Origin: CAMQVM01 sp044433405
GTDB lineage: Bacteria > Bacteroidota > Bacteroidia > Bacteroidales > Rikenellaceae
Assembly (NCBI GenBank): GCA_044433405.1
Contig: JAWXTQ010000009.1
Span: 1-27,526 of the forward strand
DNA length: 27,526 bases
Direction: 5' to 3'
The notes beneath the pieces are model-generated. The model made no database searches. It was not told the DNA's origin and saw only the letters and a program-made list of their open reading frames with translations. Position 1 is the stretch's first letter. The number at the start of each line of letters is the position of its first letter. Positions 6,801 through 15,057 of this stretch are shown here, piece after piece. The position numbers were made by a program, and so were the translations under genes.

Positions 6801-8640
6801 ACTCAACAATTTGAGGTTGTTCTGCAATAAAACGCTCAACTCTAACCCTAGATGGCGAGCCTGCATTTATCCAATAGGTTGATATTGGGCTATCACTTTT
6901 AGTCACAACTGACAATCTTATCTCTATAGTATTAAATATAAGGTTATCATTACGCACTCTAACCCCGACACCCAATGTCGAGAAACGGTCATTTTTAAAA
7001 GGATTTGCGACACTACCCAAAGTACCAAAATCGCAATACCCAAACATAGCAAATTTAAATCCTACTGCTTGCCAAGGAGCAAAAATCACCGACTCTAAAG
7101 AGCTGCTTAACCGAGTTGTCCCCAATCCGTCAGTTATACTCAATCCTCTGATACCTCCCAGCGAAATTTTTTCTCTCTCACCCTCCAGCATATTCGAACC
7201 ATTTATATAACTAGTACGCAAGAATATACGCAAATAATAATTACGTCTCAAAGTTACAAGATTACTAAAATAGTTAATATCAAACTTTGTAATATGGCGA
7301 TAATTTTCCTCATCCCTTCTCACAAATCCCCCTGTTTGAGCCAACAAATTTATGTATCCAAATCTTGTCTTATTACCGAACGAACCTGACGCTCCAAGAT
7401 AGGTATAATTATTATATTCACCCCACCGATAGCCACCGATAAGTTCTAAATTATATCCATACGGAATATCTTCAGTATAGCCAAAACCATACACCATGTT
7501 TGTCTTATAAAACCCCTCTCTATAGACACCCACAGCTCCTATAAGGGTTTTATTATCATGAAAATAGGGATTTGTCAACTCCGTCGAACCAGGCTCATCA
7601 AAAAATCTAACATCATTATAGCTCATCGCTATATATGGTGTATTATCGTTGGTTGAATTCATAAAAGACTTTCCTAGCCACAAAAACTTTTCATTCTGAC
7701 TAGTTAAATGCATTGAATCAATAATAGAATATTTAACTAAATCACGCTCCTCTAAGTAGCCAACACCAAAACCAAAATCTCCAGGAACAATCATCTCCTT
7801 GCTTAGCTCCACATCAACTCCTAACCTCTCTTTTCCATATTTTAAACCTGTTCTTAACTGGGTAAATGTTCCTAAGATATTATTAAAAGTGTGCTCAATT
7901 CCAATTGCAGTAAATGGCTTAAGAGAGTCTACATTATAATACTCCGATATGCGCAAGGTGTTACCTCGTCCAGCAAAGTTTCGATCATACACAGCCACAT
8001 AACCATCTGTATGCGACTCCAAGTCGGCATCCAAACCTAGTGTCAGTTTATCACGCGTAGCAACAACAATTGTAAGCGTTGAATCACGATTCAAAAAGGG
8101 TATAATAGTTACATCGGTAAAAAGTCCTGTTTCACGAAGCATATATTCGGAGATATCCGCCAGTTGGGTAGTATATATATCTCCCTGCTTCATTATTAAG
8201 TTTTTTTCTACTGTACTCTGTTTTGTCGTTGCGTGAATCGCATTTGCGACATTATTAGCCACATTTGAGAAACCACTCTTTTTTTTCTGATCTCCACCGA
8301 CTGCTGTACGTACAAATATGATTGAATCTATTTTAAGATTGTTATATGCCTTGAGTCTTTCTTGTTGAGCCTCTTGCGAATCTGCAAGCACCTCAACAGA
8401 GGTAGAGCGACCTGAGTATATTGAACTGATAATTAGTTTTACAAACTTGTTCCCTTTTTTATTGATTGAATCAACAGGAAGCCTATCTTTCTTGATATTT
8501 TCGTTATAAATATTATCCTCTACTTTTTTGTTTTTTTGAGTGAGAGTATCAACACTTTGCCCATACAACACACTATTGGACAAGGCAGAGGCCACAACCA
8601 ACAACAAGGCACAACAATATTTAACTAATCTCTTTTCCAC
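6793..8640 (-). CDS. BamA/TamA-like outer-membrane barrel protein
   Basis: The 615-residue protein begins with a cleavable signal peptide (MEKR, hydrophobic core, cut near residue 27 after YGQ). Residues about 100-195 resemble a single POTRA-like unit (LIMKQGDIYTTQLADISEYM then a TGLFTDVTIIP strand). The rest is rich in alternating aromatic and polar segments ending in a surface-antigen-type C-terminal barrel (IRGLSITDGLGTTRL, then the final strands). It should sit in the outer membrane. It is shorter than BamA, which has five POTRA units, so it is a paralogue involved in outer-membrane assembly or transport of unknown cargo. Its start overlaps the phosphoesterase gene by 16 bases, and its stop overlaps the start of the AddB-like gene. 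Confidence 0.75.
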   Translation of the reverse strand: MEKRLVKYCCALLLVVASALSNSVLYGQSVDTLTQKNKKVEDNIYNENIKKDRLPVDSINKKGNKFVKLIISSIYSGRSTSVEVLADSQEAQQERLKAYNNLKIDSIIFVRTAVGGDQKKKSGFSNVANNVANAIHATTKQSTVEKNLIMKQGDIYTTQLADISEYMLRETGLFTDVTIIPFLNRDSTLTIVVATRDKLTLGLDADLESHTDGYVAVYDRNFAGRGNTLRISEYYNVDSLKPFTAIGIEHTFNNILGTFTQLRTGLKYGKERLGVDVELSKEMIVPGDFGFGVGYLEERDLVKYSIIDSMHLTSQNEKFLWLGKSFMNSTNDNTPYIAMSYNDVRFFDEPGSTELTNPYFHDNKTLIGAVGVYREGFYKTNMVYGFGYTEDIPYGYNLELIGGYRWGEYNNYTYLGASGSFGNKTRFGYINLLAQTGGFVRRDEENYRHITKFDINYFSNLVTLRRNYYLRIFLRTSYINGSNMLEGEREKISLGGIRGLSITDGLGTTRLSSSLESVIFAPWQAVGFKFAMFGYCDFGTLGSVANPFKNDRFSTLGVGVRVRNDNLIFNTIEIRLSVVTKSDSPISTYWINAGSPSRVRVERFIAEQPQIVEYE

Positions 8641-9119
8641 TCAGCAACTTCTAAATCAAAAATGCGTTTTTTATCAATTTTAAATCGCACTGCTGTGCGC
8701 ACTTGATGCACTCCATTAAAACCGCACGCACCTGGGTTTATATGGAGATGATTGTAATTATTATCATATACCACCTTCAATATATGCGAATGACCACAAA
8801 CCACAATATCTGGGTTAACCCGTTCTATTTCAGGCTTAAAATAACCATAATAATTTTTAGGATAGCCACCGATATGAGTTATCAAAATAACGGTATCTTC
8901 AATTCTAATATTGTCAACCGACTTATACTCTTTTCGAATAATGTGATTATCAACATTGCCGTAAACAGCCTTAAAGTTAAAAAGCTTTTTCATTTTATCA
9001 GCAATCTCAACACTACCTATGTCACCAGCATGAATTACCACATCACACTCCGACAAAAACTCAATTACACCATCGCTTAAAGCTCCATGAGTATCCGAAA
9101 TAACTCCGACTATCTTCAT
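8625..9119 (-). CDS. YfcE/MJ0936-family metallophosphoesterase
   Basis: The 164-residue protein is a small calcineurin-like phosphodiesterase. All metal-binding motifs are present: ISDTHG with Asp9 and His11, HAGDIG with Asp33, GNVDNH with Asn55 and His59, THIGG around residue 82, and CGHSH near 112. Members act as manganese-dependent phosphodiesterases, often with unknown physiological substrate. It lies five bases downstream of tmk and overlaps the outer-membrane barrel gene, so it is part of the same operon. The product is probably cytosolic, since there is no signal peptide. Confidence 0.9.
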   Translation of the reverse strand: MKIVGVISDTHGALSDGVIEFLSECDVVIHAGDIGSVEIADKMKKLFNFKAVYGNVDNHIIRKEYKSVDNIRIEDTVILITHIGGYPKNYYGYFKPEIERVNPDIVVCGHSHILKVVYDNNYNHLHINPGACGFNGVHQVRTAVRFKIDKKRIFDLEVAEWKRD

Positions 9120-9124
9120 GCGCG

Positions 9125-9802
9125 TTATACATTAAATGGCAAAAAGGCAGATATCTGAAAAAAAATCTCTTCCGCAGGCAACATTTCTCCATTTTCACTA
9201 CAACAATTCACAATCTTAAATCTATCGTCCTTCTCTTGTTGAGATAGATAAATACTTCTCACCTTTCGTTGAAAGTCCAACGAACTCTCATGTATATCAC
9301 TCTTCCCTTTTAGATACTCTCTATCATCACCCTCTCTTTGGGTAGCAAGGCTCTTCTCTGTAAACTTAAAAGGAACATCAAGAAACAACGACACATCTGG
9401 AACAACAATTTTATTGTTTTCATATTCCAAATCAAAAATCCACTCACGCAGCCTCTCCCTCTCCTGTTCTGATTCTATTTTTGCACATTGATATGCAATA
9501 TTAGAGTATACATACCTATCTGTAATTACACATTTACCTTGATTTAACCAACTCTGAATCTGCGCAGATGCATTCATCCTATCACCAGCATACAGAGTCG
9601 CCACTAAATAGGGGTCAACTTGGTCAAGACCACCAAAGTCACCACGCAAAAAACGAGCTATCAACTCCCCATAAAAAGGGGAATCAAAACGAGGGAAATG
9701 CAAAAATTCACTCTCAATACCTCTCTCTTTTAACGCCTCTTGCAGAAGTCTAACTTGTGTTGATTTTCCTGCTCCGTCAAGTCCTTCAATTACTAAAAAC
9801 AT
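9125..9802 (-). CDS. tmk: Thymidylate kinase
   Basis: It phosphorylates dTMP to dTDP for DNA precursor synthesis. The 225-residue protein has the P-loop GLDGAGKST (7-15), an FPRFDSPF segment for nucleotide monophosphate binding, the ITDRYVYSN motif (DRY) near residue 95, and a lid region with QREGDDREYLKG near 155. It is slightly longer than most bacterial Tmk proteins (about 205-215 residues). It lies 37 bases downstream of rlmD and five bases ahead of the phosphoesterase gene, in an apparent five-gene operon. Confidence 0.93.
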   Translation of the reverse strand: MFLVIEGLDGAGKSTQVRLLQEALKERGIESEFLHFPRFDSPFYGELIARFLRGDFGGLDQVDPYLVATLYAGDRMNASAQIQSWLNQGKCVITDRYVYSNIAYQCAKIESEQERERLREWIFDLEYENNKIVVPDVSLFLDVPFKFTEKSLATQREGDDREYLKGKSDIHESSLDFQRKVRSIYLSQQEKDDRFKIVNCCSENGEMLPAEEIFFQISAFLPFNV

Positions 9803-9839
9803 ATCTTATAATTTAAAAGTACAACAAAAAAGCCACTTA

Positions 9840-11249
9840 CTATCTCAATTCCAACGTAATCACATTCTCAACATGATGTGTCTGTGGAAACATATCAACT
9901 GGCTGAATAAACGTAACCTTATATTGTTGATCCATTAACGCAATATCTCTAGCTTGTGTAGCTGGATTACAACTCACATACACTACTCTCTTAGGTGCAG
10001 CTTCAAGTATTGTATCAACAACCTCTTTATCCATTCCTGCACGTGGAGGGTCAACAATCATCACATCAGGACGGCCATTACGTTTAATAAAGTCGCTATT
10101 CAACACATTTTTCATATCTCCAGCATAGAATGTGGTGTTATCAATATTGTTGATTTGAGAATTCACCTTTGCATCATCAATCGCCTCTTTAACATACTCA
10201 ATGCCTACAACCTTTTTACACATTCGCGCAACAAAGTTTGCAATAGTTCCAGTTCCTGTGTAAAGGTCATACACAATATCCTCTGGGGTTAATTGTGCTG
10301 CACCGCGCGCAACCTTATATAGCTCATAGGCTTGTGCTGAGTTGGTTTGATAAAATGATTTTGCACCAATCTTAAACTTCAATCCCTCCATTTGCTCCAT
10401 AATATGATCTTTACCTGCATAACAAATTGGGTCTAAATCAGAGTAACTATCATTCCATTTCTCATTTATTATGTATATGAGCGAGGTGATTTGAGGAAAC
10501 TTGGTCATTATATGATCCAACAACGCTCTACGTGGCTCTTCATCTTCGTAGTTAAATATCACTATCAACATAACATCCCCAGTTGAAGATGTACGCACCA
10601 CTATATTTCGCATAAAACCCTCATGAGTTCTAACATCATAATATTGATAATTGTTTTCTATAGTGAAATTTCTAATTTCATTTCTAATCTCGTTCGATGG
10701 TGAATCTTGGAGGTGACACTCTTCGATATCTAGTATTTTATCGAATGCTCCACTCACATGAAAACCTAATGCATTTGCTAAATTTAGCTCTCCACCTTGC
10801 TCAATTTCTTCTCTTGTTGCCCATCTTTTTGAAGAAAATGCAAAATCTAATTTATTTCGATATCCACGAGTTTTTTCTGAGCCTAAAATAGGAGAAATTT
10901 CTGGCAAATCAATTTTCCCAATTCTGCTGAGCTGGTCGACTACCTGTTTTTGTTTATATTCTAATTGCAAATTGTATGGCAAATTTTGCCATTTACAACC
11001 GCCACAATTACCATAGTATAAGCAGAATGCGTCTACCTTAAGAGGTGAATGCATAACGTAGTTAACAACATAACCCTCCATAAAACGGCGACGTTTATTG
11101 CTAATTTGAACGTCTACTACATCACCTGGAATAGTATGCGGAACGAACACTACTTGGTCGTTATATCGACCTAAAGATTTGCCTTCTGCAGCAATATCTA
11201 CTATCTCTAAACCCTCTAATAAAGGGTATTTATTTTTTTTTCTTGCCAA
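9840..11249 (-). CDS. rlmD: 23S rRNA (uracil-C5)-methyltransferase RlmD-like
   Basis: It is an SAM-dependent methyltransferase expected to form 5-methyluridine in 23S rRNA. The 469-residue protein has an N-terminal TRAM domain (about 10-65) and a Fe-S cysteine set (C-x5-C-x2-C in CLYYGNCGGC, near 77-86). The SAM-binding block YDLYTGTGTIANF is near 328, VDPPRAGMD near 400, and the catalytic loop VSCNPATQARD near 425. The start is TTG (11247-11249): an in-frame TAA lies five codons upstream and no ATG or GTG intervenes. Related RlmC/TrmA-type paralogues cannot be fully excluded, so the exact target base is inferred. It heads the rlmD-tmk-phosphoesterase-barrel-nuclease operon. Confidence 0.9.
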   Translation of the reverse strand: MARKKNKYPLLEGLEIVDIAAEGKSLGRYNDQVVFVPHTIPGDVVDVQISNKRRRFMEGYVVNYVMHSPLKVDAFCLYYGNCGGCKWQNLPYNLQLEYKQKQVVDQLSRIGKIDLPEISPILGSEKTRGYRNKLDFAFSSKRWATREEIEQGGELNLANALGFHVSGAFDKILDIEECHLQDSPSNEIRNEIRNFTIENNYQYYDVRTHEGFMRNIVVRTSSTGDVMLIVIFNYEDEEPRRALLDHIMTKFPQITSLIYIINEKWNDSYSDLDPICYAGKDHIMEQMEGLKFKIGAKSFYQTNSAQAYELYKVARGAAQLTPEDIVYDLYTGTGTIANFVARMCKKVVGIEYVKEAIDDAKVNSQINNIDNTTFYAGDMKNVLNSDFIKRNGRPDVMIVDPPRAGMDKEVVDTILEAAPKRVVYVSCNPATQARDIALMDQQYKVTFIQPVDMFPQTHHVENVITLELR

Positions 11250-11273
11250 AATCGTAAAATATTATTATCTTCG
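11243..11273 (+). promoter_or_regulatory. Promoter of the hydrolase-trmD-lpxB-cdd operon
   Basis: TTG (11243-11245), a 20-base spacer and TATCTTCG (11266-11273) fit the Bacteroidetes pattern with one mismatch in the -7 box. Transcription would start near 11280, giving a leader of about 16 bases. The -33 element overlaps the first codons of rlmD on the other strand. Confidence 0.65.
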
Positions 11274-11281
11274 CAAAGGTA
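11274..11281 (-). promoter_or_regulatory. Probable -7 element of rlmD
   Basis: On the minus strand the box TACCTTTG matches TAnnTTTG and lies about 25 bases upstream of the rlmD TTG start. No TTG is seen at the expected -33 distance, so this is a partial match. It directly abuts the -7 box of the divergent operon (11266-11273). Confidence 0.5.
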
Positions 11282-11295
11282 ATTATAAAAATAAT

Positions 11296-11985
11296 ATGAT
11301 AAAAATTTTTGCAGTAAATCCTTTTCGTGAGGTAACATACATCGTAAGCGATGAAAAGAGTAAGAAGTGTGTAATAATAGATTGTGGTGCGCAAGAGCAG
11401 TTTGAATTTGACAGAATCACTGACTATATTCAACAAAATGAGCTTCAACCAACAATGTTATTAAACACTCATGCTCACATTGATCACATTTTAGGGATTA
11501 GCTACATGAAAAGTCGCTACAATATCCCATTTGCCGTTAGTAGCCTCGACCAACCAACTTTAGATATTGCTAAAGTTTCAGGAAGAACATACGGTTTAGT
11601 TGATGATAATTTTGTTGCCCCAACTATTGATATCGACCTTAACTGCGAAAACAACAGAGAGATTATCTTTGGCGATACAATAATTAAAGTAATCCCCACT
11701 CCTGGGCACACAAGCGGAGGAGTATCTTTTTTAATAGAAGAAAGCGGAGTGCTTTTTACAGGTGATACGCTATTTCAAGGCAGCATTGGCCGCACCGACC
11801 TACCTACTGGCGACTATGACGTATTGATGGAGAGCATAATAAAAACTCTTATTCCACTTGCAAAAGAGAGAGAGATTACACTATATCCAGGCCATGGCAA
11901 CCACACCACAATTGCCCAAGAGTTGATGAACAACCCTTTTATTGTGGAGGTGTTAACCAACAGTGTCAATCCAGAGATTGAATAA
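11296..11985 (+). CDS. Metallo-beta-lactamase-fold hydrolase, glyoxalase II-like
   Basis: The protein of about 229 residues is a zinc hydrolase of the glyoxalase II-like branch. Motifs in order are NTHAHIDHI (THxHxDH), TPGHTSGGVSF, FTGDTLF with the bridging Asp, GRTDLPTGDYD, and LYPGHGNHTT near the C-terminus. The ATG at 11296 is used, because the frame continues upstream to 11179 through the promoter and the opposite-strand rlmD start. The substrate is not determined; hydroxyacylglutathione is only one possibility, and low-molecular-weight thiol esters or persulfides are others. It is first in an operon with trmD, lpxB and cdd. Confidence 0.9.
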   Translation: MIKIFAVNPFREVTYIVSDEKSKKCVIIDCGAQEQFEFDRITDYIQQNELQPTMLLNTHAHIDHILGISYMKSRYNIPFAVSSLDQPTLDIAKVSGRTYGLVDDNFVAPTIDIDLNCENNREIIFGDTIIKVIPTPGHTSGGVSFLIEESGVLFTGDTLFQGSIGRTDLPTGDYDVLMESIIKTLIPLAKEREITLYPGHGNHTTIAQELMNNPFIVEVLTNSVNPEIE

Positions 11986-12006
11986 AAAGAGAATAACACA
12001 CAAGTG

Positions 12007-12684
12007 ATGAGAATTGACATATTAACAGTTGTACCAGAGATTTTAGATAGTCCACTAAACCAATCTATCTTAAAGAGAGCTCAAAAGAGTGGATTAATCG
12101 AGATTAATGTGCACAACATAAGAGATTATACAAACGATAAACATCGTCAAGTTGACGACTACCCATTTGGAGGGGATGCAGGAATGGTTCTCAAAGTAGA
12201 GCCTATCTTCAACTTAATTACCTCACTACAGAGTGAGCGTAACTATGATGAAGTGATTTTCACCTCACCAGATGGTGAGACATTCAACCAAAAAATGGCT
12301 AACGGTTTATCAACCAAAGAGAATCTTATAATTCTTTGTGGTCACTACAAGGGCATTGACCACCGAATTAGAGAGCACCTAATCACCAAAGAGATATCTA
12401 TTGGTGACTACGTTTTGACAGGTGGAGAGATGGCTGCTGCCATAATCACCGACAGCATTATCAGGGTAATTCCTGGTGCTATAGGCGATGAGACTTCAGC
12501 TCTAACCGATACTTTTCAAGATGACCTTCTCGCCCCTCCTGTATACACTCGACCTGCAAATTTTAATGGTTGGGAAGTACCAGAGGTACTACTTTCGGGC
12601 AATTTCAAAGAGATAGAGAGGTGGCAAGAGTCACAATCTATAGAGAGAACAATGAGATTACGCCCCGATTTACTCGAAAAATAA
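12007..12684 (+). CDS. trmD: tRNA (guanine-N1)-methyltransferase
   Basis: It methylates G37 of tRNAs that read C-starting codons, which prevents frameshifting. The 225-residue SPOUT-fold enzyme shows YPFGGDAGMVLK near residue 51-62, LCGHYKGIDHR near 110-120, and the knot/SAM-binding block EISIGDYVLTGGEMA near 129-143. The ATG at 12007 is preferred; a GTG directly ahead at 12004 would add one residue. It lies about 20 bases after the hydrolase gene and ahead of lpxB. In many other bacteria trmD is next to rimM, rpsP and rplS, which are absent here. Confidence 0.96.
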   Translation: MRIDILTVVPEILDSPLNQSILKRAQKSGLIEINVHNIRDYTNDKHRQVDDYPFGGDAGMVLKVEPIFNLITSLQSERNYDEVIFTSPDGETFNQKMANGLSTKENLIILCGHYKGIDHRIREHLITKEISIGDYVLTGGEMAAAIITDSIIRVIPGAIGDETSALTDTFQDDLLAPPVYTRPANFNGWEVPEVLLSGNFKEIERWQESQSIERTMRLRPDLLEK

Positions 12685-12705
12685 ACGTGAAAAATACATT
12701 TTGTT

Positions 12706-13842
12706 ATGAAGTACTATTTTATTGTTGGTGAACCTTCTGGTGATTTACATGCATCAAAAGTGATGAATAAGATCAAAAAACGCGACTCTAGAGCTAGGTT
12801 TAGATTCTGGGGAGGCGATAAAATGTGCGAAGTTGCGGGTCGCGAATCAATGGTTGAACACATATCCCAAACCTCGTTTATGGGTTTCATTGATGTTGCA
12901 AAGAATGTTTCCAAAATAGGCAAACAGCTTAAACAATGCAAAGAGGATTTAGCAAAGTTCAAACCCGACGTAGTTGTGTTGGTTGACTATGCAGGTTTCA
13001 ATATCAAGATTGCTAAATTTGCAAAACAGAAAGGAATAAAAGTATTTTACTACATTGCACCGAAGGTGTGGGCGTGGAAAGAGCATAGAGTTAAAAGCTT
13101 AAAAAAATATGTTGACGAACTCTTTGTTATATTCCCATTTGAAGTAGACTACTTTCATAGCAAATCAATGGAAGTTCACTATTTTGGCAATCCATTAATG
13201 GACGCTATAGACAAAACTAGAGCATCTCAAAGCGACAAAGAGGCCTTCTTCAAAGAGATTGGAGTAGACCAAACAAAGAAGTGCGTAGCTCTAGTTGCAG
13301 GCTCACGCAAAGGCGAAATTCGCGACAATCTGCCATTTATGGTAAAGGTTGCCAATCGTTTTGAGCAGTTTCAGTTTATAGTCACAGCAGTGCCATGGAT
13401 AGATAATCAGGTGTACGAAAAATATCTTGCTGGCTCAATTGGCAACATTAAGATTGTAACCGACAAGACATACCAGATATTAGGTTGCTCCGATGCAGCA
13501 ATTGTCACTAGCGGAACTGCTACACTCGAGACAGCTCTTCTTAAGACACCTGAGTTTGTATGTTACTACACCCCCCCTCTAACAACTTTTATAGCTAAGA
13601 GATTAATTAAAATCAAATACGCATCCTTGGTCAACATCATCCTCGGAAGAGAGGCTGTAAAAGAGTTATTGCATAAAAACATGACCGTAGAGAACGCCTC
13701 TGCTGAGCTAGTAGCAATCATGGAGGGAGGCGATCGTCACGACAAAATCATGAGCGACTACGACATTCTAGAAAAAATGATGGGCGAGGGCGAAGTGTCA
13801 GGCAAGGTTGCTGAAAAGATGATCGAACTAGCATCTAAATAG
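12706..13842 (+). CDS. lpxB: Lipid-A-disaccharide synthase
   Basis: It joins lipid X and UDP-2,3-diacylglucosamine to make the lipid A disaccharide, at the inner face of the membrane. The 378-residue length is typical. Recognisable blocks are GEPSGDLHASK at the N-terminus, RFWGGDKM near 34, SFMGFIDVAKN near 60, PKVWAWKEHRVKS near 120, YFGNPLMD near 160, LVAGSRKGEI near 193-202, and the donor-binding TSGTATLETAL near 265. The KVWAWKE form is the Bacteroidetes-type variant of the family motif. It follows trmD by about 20 bases and precedes cdd by about 25 bases. Its presence indicates a Gram-negative outer membrane with lipid A. Confidence 0.95.
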   Translation: MKYYFIVGEPSGDLHASKVMNKIKKRDSRARFRFWGGDKMCEVAGRESMVEHISQTSFMGFIDVAKNVSKIGKQLKQCKEDLAKFKPDVVVLVDYAGFNIKIAKFAKQKGIKVFYYIAPKVWAWKEHRVKSLKKYVDELFVIFPFEVDYFHSKSMEVHYFGNPLMDAIDKTRASQSDKEAFFKEIGVDQTKKCVALVAGSRKGEIRDNLPFMVKVANRFEQFQFIVTAVPWIDNQVYEKYLAGSIGNIKIVTDKTYQILGCSDAAIVTSGTATLETALLKTPEFVCYYTPPLTTFIAKRLIKIKYASLVNIILGREAVKELLHKNMTVENASAELVAIMEGGDRHDKIMSDYDILEKMMGEGEVSGKVAEKMIELASK

Positions 13843-13866
13843 GAGTGTAATACAAACATTTACAAT

Positions 13867-14277
13867 ATGATAAGTGATAATCAACTCTTCGAAAAAGCAC
13901 TAGATTTTGCACTCAGCAACTCCTATTCACCCTACTCTAACATCAAGGTTGGAGCTGCTGCACTGCTATCTAACGGCAATGTGGTGTGCGGTGCTAACCT
14001 AGAGAATAGCTCATCACCAGTCTCTATATGTGCAGAGCAATCCATGCTCTGCACAATCAACAACCACTGCAATGGCGTAGCCGTCATTGCGGTGGCTGTA
14101 GCTGCAATAAAAGAGGACAAACAATTCCCAATAACCCCTTGCGGCATGTGCCGACAGATGTTATTAGAGTGCGAAATGCGCCAGGGGCAAAATATTAGAA
14201 TAATCTTCAACCACGATAGTAACCTCAAGAGCATCAACTCAGCAAGAGAGTTACTACCTTACGCCTTTAGTTTGTAA
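13867..14277 (+). CDS. cdd: Cytidine deaminase
   Basis: It deaminates cytidine and deoxycytidine to uridine forms in pyrimidine salvage. The 136-residue length fits the small tetrameric class. The zinc site is visible: CAE at residues 55-57, with Cys55 as ligand and Glu57 as proton shuttle, and PCGMC with Cys92 and Cys95. The substrate-binding YSPYSNIKVGAA and GANLENSS blocks precede it. The residue after CAE is Gln (CAEQ), where Arg is usual (CAER). It is the last gene of the operon that starts at 11296 and is followed by palindromic repeat copy 2. Confidence 0.93.
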   Translation: MISDNQLFEKALDFALSNSYSPYSNIKVGAAALLSNGNVVCGANLENSSSPVSICAEQSMLCTINNHCNGVAVIAVAVAAIKEDKQFPITPCGMCRQMLLECEMRQGQNIRIIFNHDSNLKSINSARELLPYAFSL

Positions 14278-14305
14278 AAATAATCAATCTGGCGTGGCGT
14301 GGGCG

Positions 14306-14341
14306 ACTTTCACCGCATGAGCCTCAGCTCATGCGGTGAAA
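14306..14341. repeat. Palindromic repeat copy 2
   Basis: A perfect 15-base stem (14308-14322 with 14327-14341) closes a CTCA loop. It shares ACTTTCACCGCATGAGC (14306-14322) with copy 3 and all but the first base with copy 1. The right flank (GCACAACCCAACCC, from 14345) resembles that of copy 1. It lies between the cdd stop and the promoter of the RmlC-like gene. No T-run follows on either strand. Confidence 0.8.
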
Positions 14342-14401
14342 ACCGCACAACCCAACCCAAACCAACAAATATAGTTTCAACACCTACTCTCTTAGCAAAT
14401 A

Positions 14402-14432
14402 TTGACAATAATAAAAACTTTAGCTATCTTTG
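14402..14432 (+). promoter_or_regulatory. Promoter of the RmlC-like/Wzz operon
   Basis: TTG (14402-14404), a 20-base spacer and TATCTTTG (14425-14432) form a clean Bacteroidetes promoter. Transcription would begin near 14439, about 16 bases ahead of the ATG at 14455. It rules out the longer frame that starts at 14299. Confidence 0.8.
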
Positions 14433-14454
14433 CACTTTAAAAAATAAAAATTAT

Positions 14455-15033
14455 ATGTCAAAATTGAACATCAGCAAAGCTAACATCGACGGGGTTTACA
14501 TTATCGAACCAAATATCATCAGTGACAAACACACATCTGCATTTACAATATGTGACAATTCAGAGTTTGAAGCTAACGGTATTTCTGCCGATTTTGTAAC
14601 AGAAGAACAAATATCATATCCACGTGGCTACCTAAAAGGGCTTCATTTTCAGAGAGAAAACCCACAAGCATCTCTAATTAGAGTAGTATCAGGAAGTGCA
14701 CTATTAGTTGCTGTTGACATGAGAGAGGATAAAGAGAGCTATGGCGCATCGTGTGCTATTGAAATCTCAAAAGAGAACTCTAGAGGAGTGTGGGTTGGCG
14801 AGAAATTTGCTATTGGCATATTAACTTTAGAACACGACACCGAGATTATCACAAAATACACCCAACAACACGCCGAGAAGGGCGGAATTATATGGAGTGA
14901 CCCTATTTTAAACATAAATTGGCAATTTGAACGTTATGATATTGATGCCAAATATCTAAACATTTCAAAGAGTGACAAAAAGCTTCCAACATTTAGAAGC
15001 TGGGATGTTACAACTCTTTGGCTCAATGATTAA
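14455..15033 (+). CDS. dTDP-4-dehydrorhamnose 3,5-epimerase-like cupin
   Basis: The 192-residue protein matches the RmlC family overall: GYLKGLHFQ (59-66, with the catalytic-type His64), QASLIRVVSGSALLVAVDMRED (71-92), YGASCAIEISKENSRGVWV (96-114) and IIWSDPILNINW (145-156). It would make a sugar nucleotide for surface polysaccharide. Two features are unusual. The block that normally reads GFAHGF is FAIGIL (118-123). The segment holding the conserved active-site tyrosines is shortened, with Tyr135 shifted. It may therefore be a divergent epimerase, act on another sugar, or be inactive. The ATG at 14455 follows its own promoter; a longer frame to 14299 crosses repeat copy 2. It is cotranscribed with the Wzz-type gene 24 bases downstream. 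No rmlA, rmlB or rmlD is nearby. Confidence 0.75.
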   Translation: MSKLNISKANIDGVYIIEPNIISDKHTSAFTICDNSEFEANGISADFVTEEQISYPRGYLKGLHFQRENPQASLIRVVSGSALLVAVDMREDKESYGASCAIEISKENSRGVWVGEKFAIGILTLEHDTEIITKYTQQHAEKGGIIWSDPILNINWQFERYDIDAKYLNISKSDKKLPTFRSWDVTTLWLND

Positions 15034-15057
15034 AGTTTAAACAATAAAAAAAGTCAC

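Noticed and set aside
6801..6866. Longer N-terminus for the AddB-like gene
   Set aside because: The extra 22 codons lie wholly inside the barrel gene in another frame; the ATG at 6800 overlaps its stop codon and gives a start typical of coupled genes.
8703..9080. 125-codon plus-strand frame opposite the phosphoesterase
   Set aside because: It is antisense to a gene with all its motifs, and its low-complexity Ile/His-rich product matches nothing recognisable.
9954..10292. 112-codon plus-strand frame opposite rlmD
   Set aside because: It lies antisense to the SAM-binding and catalytic blocks of rlmD and shows no family features.
11179..11295. Longer N-terminus for the metallo-beta-lactamase-fold gene
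   Set aside because: The 39 extra codons run through the divergent promoter and the rlmD start; the domain begins at MIKIFAVNPF.
14299..14454. Longer N-terminus for the RmlC-like gene
   Set aside because: The extension crosses palindromic repeat copy 2 and the promoter at 14402-14432; family similarity begins only after the ATG at 14455.
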